Below, piece after piece: positions 1 to 4,774 of a DNA stretch of 5,177 nucleotides. The notes beneath the pieces are model-generated. The model was given only the letters and a program-made list of their open reading frames with translations, made no database searches and was not told the DNA's origin. Origin of the DNA: Clostridiales bacterium (GTDB lineage: Bacteria > Bacillota_A > Clostridia > Oscillospirales > Oscillospiraceae). The DNA is taken from NCBI GenBank assembly GCA_019417795.1, contig DXUR01000246.1, positions 1 through 5,177 on the forward strand. Reading direction: 5' to 3'. The translations under genes were made by a program, and so were the position numbers. Position 1 is the first letter of the stretch; each line of letters starts with the position of its first letter.

Positions 1-32
1 CAGAGTTATTTCTGCCGTGCGGTGTCATTTTT

Positions 33-146
33 TCAGCGGCTCCGAAAACGGAGAATCAGCAAGCTGCCGAGGTTCACCAGCAAAATCGTCGCGGCCCATG
101 AAAGAGGGAACGCATGGTACAGCATCGGGAGCGTTGGATGCGCACA
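33..146 (-). pseudogene. C-terminal scrap of a membrane protein, possibly a MATE-type transporter
   Basis: The minus strand from about 146 down to a TGA at 33-35 encodes a short open stretch with one convincing hydrophobic helix (AFPLSWAATILLVNLGSLLI) followed by a basic tail (LRFRSR) and stop. The pattern of AFPLSW leading into a last helix and a basic end is reminiscent of the C-terminus of MATE-family multidrug efflux proteins, but this is a weak resemblance judged by eye. Anything upstream is lost, because the reading frame then runs into the antisense of the LysR remnant. It is best read as the tail of a gene truncated by the rearrangement that also damaged its neighbour. It could also be a chance hydrophobic ORF. 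Confidence 0.3.
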
Positions 147-584
147 GCATGGGAGATAGATTATGTGCAGTCCTCCATCAAAGATGCTCGCCGATCTGGA
201 GCAAAAATGGGGCATGACGCTGCTGGAGCGCAGTAAAAGCGGCGTCTGCCTGACCTCCGCTGGGGAGCCGGTCAGGCCGTTTTTGCTGCTGGAGCACAGC
301 GGAAAAACCGAGGTCTCCGACTTGCTGGAGCGCGCTCATGTGCAGTCGGACACCCACTTCACCGCCTGGGAGGATTTTGCCATCACGGCGATGGTGGAAA
401 GGGGTCTCGGCGTCAGCATCCTGCCAGGCCTGATCTTGCAGCGCATCCCGTACAAAATCGAAATCCGCTCCTGCAGCAGCCCTATTACCACCCAATCGGC
501 CTTGCTATGAAGAAGCAGGCCCACCCGACACCCGCCGTGCAGAAGTTCATCGAATACCTTCCATCGCAGGAAGTAGCGAAGTAG
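147..584 (+). pseudogene. LysR-family transcriptional regulator pseudogene (internal deletion, two frameshifts)
   Basis: Three pieces of a LysR-type regulator lie in order. Positions 162-179 read YVQSSI, the recognition-helix start. From 181, in another frame, comes SKMLADLEQ-like sequence and WGMTLLERSKSGVCLTSAGE, the end of the winged helix. After that the reading jumps in frame to PFLLLEHSGKTEVSDLLER and the effector-domain tail FAITAMVERGLGVSILPGLI. Near 468 the frame shifts again and continues as PYYHPIGLAMKK and AVQKFIEYL to TAG at 582-584. LysR proteins are about 300 residues; here roughly 120 residues between the HTH and the effector tail are missing, as is the N-terminus. A 2-base loss at about 180 and a 1-base loss at about 468 break the frame. 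It cannot make a functional regulator. The family call is confident, the target genes unknown. Confidence 0.82.
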
Positions 585-646
585 GCTACAACAGCGGTGC
601 CGGCGGTCGAAAGCTGGCAAAATCACCGTTTCCGTATTTTGACAAC

Positions 647-679
647 AAAAAAGCGCCGAAAACCGAATCTTTCGATGCT
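647..679 (-). terminator. Rho-independent terminator of the tRNA-Thr locus
   Basis: On the minus strand the arms 670-679 and 652-661 pair over ten positions with one mismatch (675/656) and one G-U pair, around an 8-base loop. They are followed by six U residues (652-647). It starts 3 bases after the CCA end of the tRNA fragment, the normal place for a tRNA terminator, so it probably belonged to the intact tRNA gene. It also lies between the two convergent remnants, LysR on plus and tRNA on minus. Confidence 0.75.
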
Positions 680-682
680 TTT

Positions 683-728
683 TGGAACTGGTGGTGTGAC
701 TCGAACACATGACCTGCTGATTACGAAG
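683..728 (-). pseudogene. 3' fragment of tRNA-Thr (anticodon CGU), displaced att-type remnant
   Basis: Read on the minus strand, 727-683 gives an anticodon loop TTCGTAA, anticodon-stem 3' side TCAGC, variable loop AGGTC, T arm ATGTG-TTCGAGT-CACAC, acceptor 3' strand CACCAGT, discriminator T and encoded CCA. The total is 45 bases, exactly canonical spacing from position 32 to 76. Anticodon CGU is threonine. The T stem has one mismatch (A49/C65). The other half of the anticodon arm lies across the insertion sequence at 1634-1646. No acceptor 5' strand or full D arm exists on either side, so this is not a working tRNA. A 3' part of a tRNA with its terminator is the usual scar left when a tyrosine-integrase element enters a tRNA gene. 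Confidence 0.8.
725..728. repeat. IS target-site duplication GAAG, left copy
   Basis: GAAG directly precedes the TG terminus of the insertion sequence and matches GAAG at 1634-1637 immediately after the CA terminus. IS3-family elements commonly duplicate 3 or 4 bp. Joining the two flanks on a single GAAG restores the anticodon arm of the tRNA fragment, which supports the assignment beyond the 4-base match. Confidence 0.8.
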
Positions 729-1493
729 TGTATCCGGGCACTCCGTTTGACGGTTTTCAGGGATTTTAGAGCCTTTCCGCTCGGTATATTGCGGGAGGTA
801 CGTCCTATCCTGCTGGATCATCTGGACAAGCTCGTGCTTGCTGGTAAACCGTCTGCCGTAATAGCGTTCCCGCTTCAGAATGCCCCAGAAGCCCTCCATC
901 GGACCGTTGTCAATACAATGCGCCACACGGGACATACTCTGCGTCATGCCTGCCTGTACGAGCTTGTGGTGGAAAGTGCGGTTGGTGTACTGGACCCCTC
1001 TGTCGCTATGAAACAGGGGCTGTGCGTCCGGATTGGCCTGCACCGCTTTGTCGAAGGTTTTGAAAACCAACGGATTATCGTTGCGTTCGCTGAGTACATA
1101 GGACACAATACGCCGGTCACAAAGATCTAAGATGGCGCTCAGATAGAGCTTGTGAACCTCTGCTCCCTCGTACCACTTGAATTCTGTCACATCGGTGAGC
1201 CACTTCTCATTGGGCTTTGCGGCATAAAACTGCCTGTCTAAAAGATTCTCAGCAAGATACTGTGGGTTCTTCGCCTGTCTGGTGCAGCCACGGTTGTTAT
1301 ATTTCACGGTAGAGCGGATATCTCTGGCCCGACAGATGCGGAGCACCCGTTTGTCATTGACATGGATACTGCAGTCATGGCGCAGATCGTCGTTGAGCCG
1401 CCGGTATCCCTTATCCGGACTTTCGGCGTGGAGCTGTTCGAGCTTTTCAGCAAGCCGCTCATTCTCTGCGGCCCGTTGGCTCACTATACCCAA
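729..1493 (-). pseudogene. IS3-family transposase OrfB (DDE integrase domain), N-terminally truncated
   Basis: The open frame from TTG at 1493 encodes an IS3 OrfB: a GYRRLNDDLRHD helix-turn region (residues 29-40), VNDKRVLRICR, then the rve integrase core. The catalytic triad is intact: D101 (TDVTEF), D164 (HSDRG) and E200 (MEGFWG), with exactly 35 residues between the last two. Other family hallmarks are NEKWLTDVTEF, KLYLSAILDL and LKRERYYGRRF. The last recognisable residues (ELVQMIQQ, to about 810) are followed by a degenerate tail where YIxYYNTER is expected and YLPQYTERK is read. There is no stop inside the IS, so the frame runs on through the tRNA remnant and antisense LysR to 336, giving a chimeric 385-residue ORF. 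The start is not credible because no ribosome site is visible and the upstream orfA is deleted. It should be regarded as a remnant. Confidence 0.85.
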
Positions 1494-1572
1494 GTTTTCC
1501 TTTCAGCATTGTTTCTACCACCAGCTTCTTGAATTCTGGTGTGTATTTCTTGTTTGGCACTCTTTTTGGCAT
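1459..1572 (-). pseudogene. IS3-family OrfA remnant (N-terminal about 30 residues)
   Basis: ATG at 1572 opens a 37-codon frame, MPKRVPNKKYTPEFKKLVVE onward to LGYSE, then PTGRRE and stop at 1459. The segment KKYTPEFKKLVVETML is the typical first helix of the IS3/IS150 OrfA helix-turn-helix. OrfA proteins are normally about 90-180 residues. Here the homology ends near LGYSE and the DNA continues directly with orfB sequence (SQRAAENERLAEKL in a different frame), so a deletion removed the rest of orfA together with the programmed-frameshift region. The orfB frame is not the -1 frame relative to this remnant, so no fusion transposase can be made. Confidence 0.75.
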
Positions 1573-1579
1573 AACAAAA

Positions 1580-1626
1580 CACCCCACTTGTTAGGTAGTA
1601 TATCATACTGTCTAACATGTGGGGTG
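1580..1626 (-). promoter_or_regulatory. IS end hairpin upstream of orfA, possible terminator and translation block
   Basis: A 47-base imperfect palindrome occupies the orfA end of the IS. The outer arms CACCCCAC and GTGGGGTG pair over 8 bp; after an A/A mismatch TGTTAG pairs with CTAACA, and after two more mismatches AGTAT pairs with its complement around a tiny loop. On the minus strand the stem is followed by TTTTGTT and the orfA ATG is 8 bases beyond it. The 3' arm contains the only purine-rich stretch near that ATG. Such structures in insertion sequences are known to stop expression from outside transcription. Here it could also end transcripts arriving from the amidase operon. Confidence 0.55.
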
Positions 1627-1633
1627 CAGTTCA

Positions 1634-1637
1634 GAAG
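1634..1637. repeat. IS target-site duplication GAAG, right copy
   Basis: GAAG follows the CA terminus of the IS directly and matches the left copy at 725-728. On minus it is CTTC, which supplies tRNA positions 31-34. Confidence 0.8.
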
Positions 1638-1646
1638 CAGCGGCTC
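1634..1646 (-). pseudogene. tRNA-Thr fragment, anticodon-stem 5' side and D-stem 3' end
   Basis: On the minus strand 1646-1634 reads GAGC, C, GCTGC, TTC. GAGC fits the 3' side of a D stem (positions 22-25), and GCTGC fits positions 27-31. Against TCAGC at 716-720 across the IS it forms four of five pairs, with only C31/T39 failing. Further upstream the sequence turns to AAAAAG and no D loop or acceptor 5' strand follows, so tRNA homology ends here. The right-hand edge of the tRNA remnant, and hence the likely edge of an integrated element, is about 1646-1650. Confidence 0.6.
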
Positions 1647-1650
1647 TTTT

Positions 1651-1666
1651 TCAAATCTTCAAATCT
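1651..1666. repeat. Perfect 8-bp tandem repeat TCAAATCT x2
   Basis: TCAAATCT occurs twice head to tail between the amidase stop and the tRNA fragment. It fills almost all of that 21-bp gap. It may be incidental AT-rich spacer. Short direct repeats near an attachment site can also be integrase arm sites, but nothing else supports that here. Confidence 0.6.
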
Positions 1667-1667
1667 C

Positions 1668-2558
1668 TTACAGCGTGCGTACACGGTTATCAAATTTCGG
1701 CACGCGAATGCGGATGGTCACGTTATCATCCACGACCTCACTGATCTGCACATCACAGGTCGCGCTGAGCAGACGGTAGGCGTCGGGAAAGTTGATATCA
1801 AATTTCTTCATCAGGAACTTCACCGTATCCTCGGTGCCGAGCTTGATGCTCTCGTCCAGCGTGGGCCGGGAGGCAAGAAAATACAAGCTGTCTGCCGTCT
1901 CGATGACCGGGCGCTCAATGGGGCGGTCGTGGTAGACCGTGACGCGCAGGCACATACGCCCCGCGATCTCGATGCCCGTGCCGGAGAGCTCGCCGTCGCC
2001 CATGCAGGCGTGCATATCGCCCACAGCCAAGCCCGCGCCCTCGGCATTGACCGGGAAGTATACGCGCGAGCCGACACAGATGAGCTTGGTGTCCATGTTG
2101 GCGCCGTGGTCCTCAGGCACCGCGCAGTGGATCTCGCCGCTTTTCGTGGCGACACCCATCACGCCGATCATCGGCGTCAGGGGCAGCTTGATATCATCGG
2201 AAAAATGTGCGAAGCCATCGTGCACGGGAATGATCTTGGTGTTCGGCTCCGTGATATGATCACCCAGCACGCCGAGTCCGACCGATGTGACCATCACGCC
2301 CTGCGGCGCAAGGTCGATCGCCATAACTTCCACGCAAAGGGTATCGCCGGGGTGCGCACCGCTGATCGCGATCGGGCCTACGGCGCAGTCCATGATGCCG
2401 ATGTCAATATCCGGGCGCTTGACGCTTTCGTCGGTGATCTGACCGCTGTAGCAGTCGTCGCACTCGACCCAGAAGGTCTCTCCGTCCTCGACGGTATAGT
2501 TTGCGGGATTTGTCGGGTTGAAGTGGAAGATCACTTTATCTTTCGGGATCACACGCAT
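1668..2558 (-). CDS. Acetamidase/formamidase family protein
   Basis: This 296-residue protein has full family length for FmdA/AmdA (acetamidase/formamidase), cytosolic enzymes that hydrolyse short amides to carboxylate and ammonia. Family features appear in order: an N-terminal beta domain with VECDDC (31-36), GPIAISGAHPGDTL (61-74), PMIGVMGVA (129-137), PEDHGANMDTK (148-158, with Ala where Gly is common), GDMHACMGDGE (180-190) and GTGIEI (193-198). There is no signal peptide or membrane segment. The ATG at 2558 is preceded by AAGGAAGGA 8 bases away and lies 21 bp after the permease stop, so the two genes form one operon. Downstream is a 21-bp AT-rich gap, then the tRNA remnant and IS; the gene has no recognisable terminator of its own. 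The family also contains members of unknown substrate, so acetamide or formamide is not assured. Confidence 0.93.
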   Translation of the reverse strand: MRVIPKDKVIFHFNPTNPANYTVEDGETFWVECDDCYSGQITDESVKRPDIDIGIMDCAVGPIAISGAHPGDTLCVEVMAIDLAPQGVMVTSVGLGVLGDHITEPNTKIIPVHDGFAHFSDDIKLPLTPMIGVMGVATKSGEIHCAVPEDHGANMDTKLICVGSRVYFPVNAEGAGLAVGDMHACMGDGELSGTGIEIAGRMCLRVTVYHDRPIERPVIETADSLYFLASRPTLDESIKLGTEDTVKFLMKKFDINFPDAYRLLSATCDVQISEVVDDNVTIRIRVPKFDNRVRTL

Positions 2559-2566
2559 GACATCTG

Positions 2567-2575
2567 TCCTTCCTT
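2567..2575 (-). promoter_or_regulatory. Ribosome binding site of the amidase gene
   Basis: AAGGAAGGA on the minus strand lies 8 bases before the ATG at 2558, just after the permease stop. It decides the start and supports translation from the shared transcript. Confidence 0.8.
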
Positions 2576-2579
2576 TCCC

Positions 2580-3803
2580 TTACCAACCTGCCGGCAGGAT
2601 GCCGATCATGGAGCAGATGAAGTAGATGGCCGCAAGGCTGAAGATCACGATGATCATGCCCTGCACTGCGGGATGCGCGTACCAACCGCACTTCCACTCC
2701 GGCTCGATATCGCCCTTCTTGCGGGCGTTGTTGAGCATCAGAACGGGAACGATCGACATAATCACGCCGCCGAAGGTACCGGCCCAGCCAATGGCGTCAA
2801 CAAAGCTGACAAGGCCGGCGTAGGCAAGGATGAACGGGGGAAGCACCGTGCAGGCGATGGCGATGAGACGGGTCTTGGTGTCCTTCTCATCCTTGAGCTT
2901 GAACATATCGACGATGTTCGTGAGCATGGAACCGCCGACCGCCCAATAAGAGGTCATCATGGCGCAGAGGGCAAAAATGTTGGCGGTATAGAGCGCCCAG
3001 GTACCGAGTGCCTGACCCCAGGCGAGCGTAGCGACCTGTGTGACCTCCTCCGCGCCGGTCAGAGAGAGAACGGCAAGGGGAACAACGGCCAGCAGCACGC
3101 CGGTGATGAACATACCGAGAATGATGGCAACCGGGAGCTTCTTGGGCGTGTGGCGCATACCGCGCGCCAGCTCAGGCACGGCATACTGCGCGATGTAGCA
3201 GAAAATAGCGCTGCTGAGAAGGGGAACGGCATAGGTCCAGTTTGCGTATACGGCGCGGGAAACATCCGCCTTGCCGGAGAGGAAGGATGCGATCACAATG
3301 ATGCCGAGCAGCACGACCATGCCCGTGGACATGAATTTCTCCCAAAGGCCGGTGGCTTTGAGGCCGAACCAGACGACCAGCACACAGGGAACGGTGAACA
3401 GCAGGCTGCCCGCCCAGTTGGGGAGACCGAGCAGTGTGCAGAGGATGTTGCCGGAACCTGTCGTGTAGGCGACCATGCAGCCGATGGAGTTCGCGCAGAC
3501 AGAGATGAAGATCAGGACCGAGCCGACCTTACCGACATATTTTTCCGCAAGGCCGGGCAGCTGCAGGGGCTTTTTTGTACGCAGTGCGGACTCCGCCACA
3601 TAGAGCATGGAGAACGTGGTGAACAGACCGGCCACCGCCAGCCAGAGCACCAGGATCGGCCATCCCGCAAGGCGGGAAGAATATGCAAGGCCGAGTATAC
3701 CGGAACCGACATTGGCACCCACGATGATCGCTACCGCCTCATAAAGCGTGAGCTTTGTTACCTTGAGCGCGCCTTCTTCGACGTGCAGGTTTTTTTCTTC
3801 CAT
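2580..3803 (-). CDS. Amino acid permease, aromatic amino acid/HAAAP type (APC superfamily)
   Basis: A 407-residue integral membrane protein with about 11 predicted helices at roughly 22-42, 48-70, 95-117, 130-149, 157-176, 189-209, 222-247, 262-290, 311-333, 337-357 and 379-401. Helix 1 carries the unwound substrate-site motif GANVGSGILGLAYS (29-42) typical of Tyr/Trp-type HAAAP permeases. PELARGMRHTPKKLPVAI (210-227) after helix 6 is another family-like loop. These are cation-coupled importers of amino acids in the cytoplasmic membrane. The ATG at 3803 has AGGAGG 8 bases upstream. It is the first gene of an operon with the amidase, suggesting that it brings in the compound the enzyme hydrolyses or a related amino acid. 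The exact substrate cannot be read from sequence, and tryptophan or tyrosine is only the family precedent. Confidence 0.88.
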   Translation of the reverse strand: MEEKNLHVEEGALKVTKLTLYEAVAIIVGANVGSGILGLAYSSRLAGWPILVLWLAVAGLFTTFSMLYVAESALRTKKPLQLPGLAEKYVGKVGSVLIFISVCANSIGCMVAYTTGSGNILCTLLGLPNWAGSLLFTVPCVLVVWFGLKATGLWEKFMSTGMVVLLGIIVIASFLSGKADVSRAVYANWTYAVPLLSSAIFCYIAQYAVPELARGMRHTPKKLPVAIILGMFITGVLLAVVPLAVLSLTGAEEVTQVATLAWGQALGTWALYTANIFALCAMMTSYWAVGGSMLTNIVDMFKLKDEKDTKTRLIAIACTVLPPFILAYAGLVSFVDAIGWAGTFGGVIMSIVPVLMLNNARKKGDIEPEWKCGWYAHPAVQGMIIVIFSLAAIYFICSMIGILPAGW

Positions 3804-3811
3804 TGAGCTTT

Positions 3812-3817
3812 CCTCCT
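3812..3817 (-). promoter_or_regulatory. Ribosome binding site of the permease gene
   Basis: A full AGGAGG stands 8 bases before the ATG at 3803 and fixes the permease start. Confidence 0.9.
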
Positions 3818-3863
3818 AAAACGTTGGGAGATAGGTTTTGCAGCCTCGCTCCTCTTGTGATTC

Positions 3864-3869
3864 ATTTTA
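3864..3869 (-). promoter_or_regulatory. Putative -10 element (TAAAAT) of the permease-amidase operon
   Basis: TAAAAT is the best -10 match in the 146-bp gap between regulator and permease. It would start transcription near 3857 and give a leader of about 54 bases before the ATG. At 16-18 bp upstream there is no decent -35: the hexamers read CTTTTT, TCTTTT or GTCTTT. The tandem repeat at 3880-3901 covers that place instead. This layout fits a promoter that depends on an activator. Confidence 0.5.
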
Positions 3870-3879
3870 CCGGATCAAG

Positions 3880-3901
3880 GACAACAAAAAGACAACAAAA
3901 A
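3880..3901 (-). repeat. Perfect 11-bp tandem repeat, candidate operator for the response regulator
   Basis: TTTTTGTTGTC occurs twice head to tail on the minus strand (3901-3891, 3890-3880), ending 10 bases before the putative -10. SARP-type regulators are known to bind direct repeats spaced one helical turn (11 bp) over the -35 region, and the adjacent regulator has a SARP-like DNA-binding domain. The first copy also forms the U tract of the terminator, so part of the repeat could have another cause. Confidence 0.5.
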
Positions 3902-3931
3902 TGCAGAGCATTTCGATCACCTCTGCATTTT
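3893..3931 (-). terminator. Rho-independent terminator after the response regulator
   Basis: Arms 3921-3931 and 3898-3908 pair perfectly over 11 bp around a 12-base loop, and the minus strand continues TTTTT-GTTGTC-TTTTT. It lies about 19 bases after the regulator stop codon at 3950 and separates the kinase-regulator operon from the permease operon. Because the stem is flanked by A residues on one side and T residues on the other, weak function on plus is possible but there is no converging gene. Confidence 0.9.
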
Positions 3932-3949
3932 CGCCGTTTTTGATAGTTT

Positions 3950-4774
3950 TTAGCGAATGATTTCAGTCATCTTGCCCTGTAGCGATGCCGTCGTGATCTC
4001 CGCCCAGCTATACTGCGTCATAAACTCTCCGACAAAAGCATTGATCGCCGAAGATTCGCCGTTGAGAAACTGATAATAATCACAGGAAAACTTTTCTGTA
4101 TCCACGCTGAGTTGATTCCGCCCCTTGATGACCGCATCTTCGCAATCCACCTTTCGCAAGGTGCGCATCATATCAGACTTAAAGGTTTCGATCTGATTTT
4201 TCAGCGCGCTGCCGTATTCCCGGTCCTCATAGAGAATGGCCGCACATTCCCGGATGCTGCAGGCCGAACCGCGGCGAAATACCAGATACGCAAACAGCTC
4301 CTTGCTCTTTGCGCGGGCAAATTCGAGCGGTTTTCCCTCATAAAACACTTCAAAATTGCCGAAGCACTGGACACGCAGGGAAAGCTCCTTCCTCACAGGC
4401 ACTGTGGTCAGGCCGATATTACGAAGTTCCTCCTCGATTGCCTCGGCCGTAACAGGCTTCATCAGGTAGCCGCGTGCATGGAGGGAATAGGATTCCAGCG
4501 CATACTGTGAATAAGCCGTAACAAAAATGATCTCGAGCGCCGGGATCGTCTTTTTCAATTCCAGTGCAAGATCCAGTCCCGTCCAACCGCGCATCTGAAT
4601 GTCCAGGAAGGCGATATCCGGAAGGATCTCCCCCGTTCTCACCGCCTCAAGCGCTTTCGTCGGATCGGTATAGGCGTGAACCGCTGCTGCCGGCTCGGCA
4701 ACTTGCAGCGCCGCTGTCAGATCGCTCAGCGCCAAAGATTCATCGTCAACAGCCAACAAGCGAAGTTCCATCAT
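3950..4774 (-). CDS. Two-component response regulator, receiver plus SARP-like winged helix
   Basis: A 274-residue cytosolic transcription factor. The receiver domain (about 4-120) has the acidic pair D10-D11, phospho-acceptor D58 (FLDIQM), T86 in VTAY and K106 in MKP, so all switch residues are present. After a linker, residues 135-225 form an OmpR/SARP-type winged helix (CFGNFEVFYEGKPLEF, KSKELFAYLVFRRG, RECAAILYEDRE, then a wing VIKGRNQLSVD), resembling SAPR-family regulators (COG3947). The remaining 50 residues are too short for a full bacterial transcriptional activation domain. The frame is open up to 4861, but the start is set at 4774: AAAGGAGA lies just upstream, the ATG overlaps the kinase stop as ATGA, and receiver homology begins here with MMELRLLAVDDE. 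The alternative ATG at 4771 differs by one residue. It probably controls the adjacent permease-amidase operon. Confidence 0.92.
   Translation of the reverse strand: MMELRLLAVDDESLALSDLTAALQVAEPAAAVHAYTDPTKALEAVRTGEILPDIAFLDIQMRGWTGLDLALELKKTIPALEIIFVTAYSQYALESYSLHARGYLMKPVTAEAIEEELRNIGLTTVPVRKELSLRVQCFGNFEVFYEGKPLEFARAKSKELFAYLVFRRGSACSIRECAAILYEDREYGSALKNQIETFKSDMMRTLRKVDCEDAVIKGRNQLSVDTEKFSCDYYQFLNGESSAINAFVGEFMTQYSWAEITTASLQGKMTEIIR

Larger units (their letters stand above)
729..1633 (-). mobile_element. IS3-family insertion sequence, internally deleted (905 bp)
   Basis: The element is bounded by TG at 729-730 and CA at 1632-1633 and flanked by GAAG on both sides. The orfA-side end reads TGAACTGCACCCCACATG and then GTTAGAC; the orfB-side end reads TGTATCCGGGCACTCC and then GTTTGAC. 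They are poorly matched inverted repeats that share TG, a CAC/CC core and GTTxGAC. Transcription runs on minus, with orfA first (1572 downward) and then orfB. Intact relatives are usually about 1.2-1.6 kb. Here nearly all of orfA and the start of orfB are missing at a junction near 1480-1490, so the copy is defective in its own transposition. It sits inside the tRNA-Thr fragment, splitting the anticodon loop, 34 bp after the amidase stop codon. Confidence 0.85.

Noticed and set aside
639..644. Consensus TTGACA -35 box on the plus strand
   Set aside because: No -10-like hexamer lies 16-18 bp downstream, where the sequence is the terminator stem (AACCGAAT), and no plus-strand gene follows.
336..728. 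C-terminal extension of the transposase frame beyond the IS
   Set aside because: The sequence after 729 is the tRNA fragment, its terminator and antisense LysR DNA. The lack of a stop is accidental, so it is not part of a real protein.
597..1130. Plus-strand 177-codon frame containing GGVTRTHDLLITK
   Set aside because: This peptide is the known false translation of the antisense strand of a tRNA; the rest is antisense to the transposase.
683..1650. A functional tRNA-Thr gene
   Set aside because: It is interrupted by an insertion sequence, has mismatches at 31/39 and 49/65, and has no acceptor 5' strand or complete D arm even after the insertion is removed.
1617..3806. A 729-codon open frame on the plus strand across the amidase and permease genes
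   Set aside because: It is fully antisense to two well-recognised genes with good ribosome sites. Its product is rich in His, Asp, Arg and Gly with no family motif, as expected of a GC-rich reverse frame.
3804..3863. Riboswitch or attenuator in the permease leader
   Set aside because: The leader is only about 54 bases and shows just weak short pairings (CTCC with GGAG, AAAAC with GTTTT). There is no recognisable aptamer or leader peptide.
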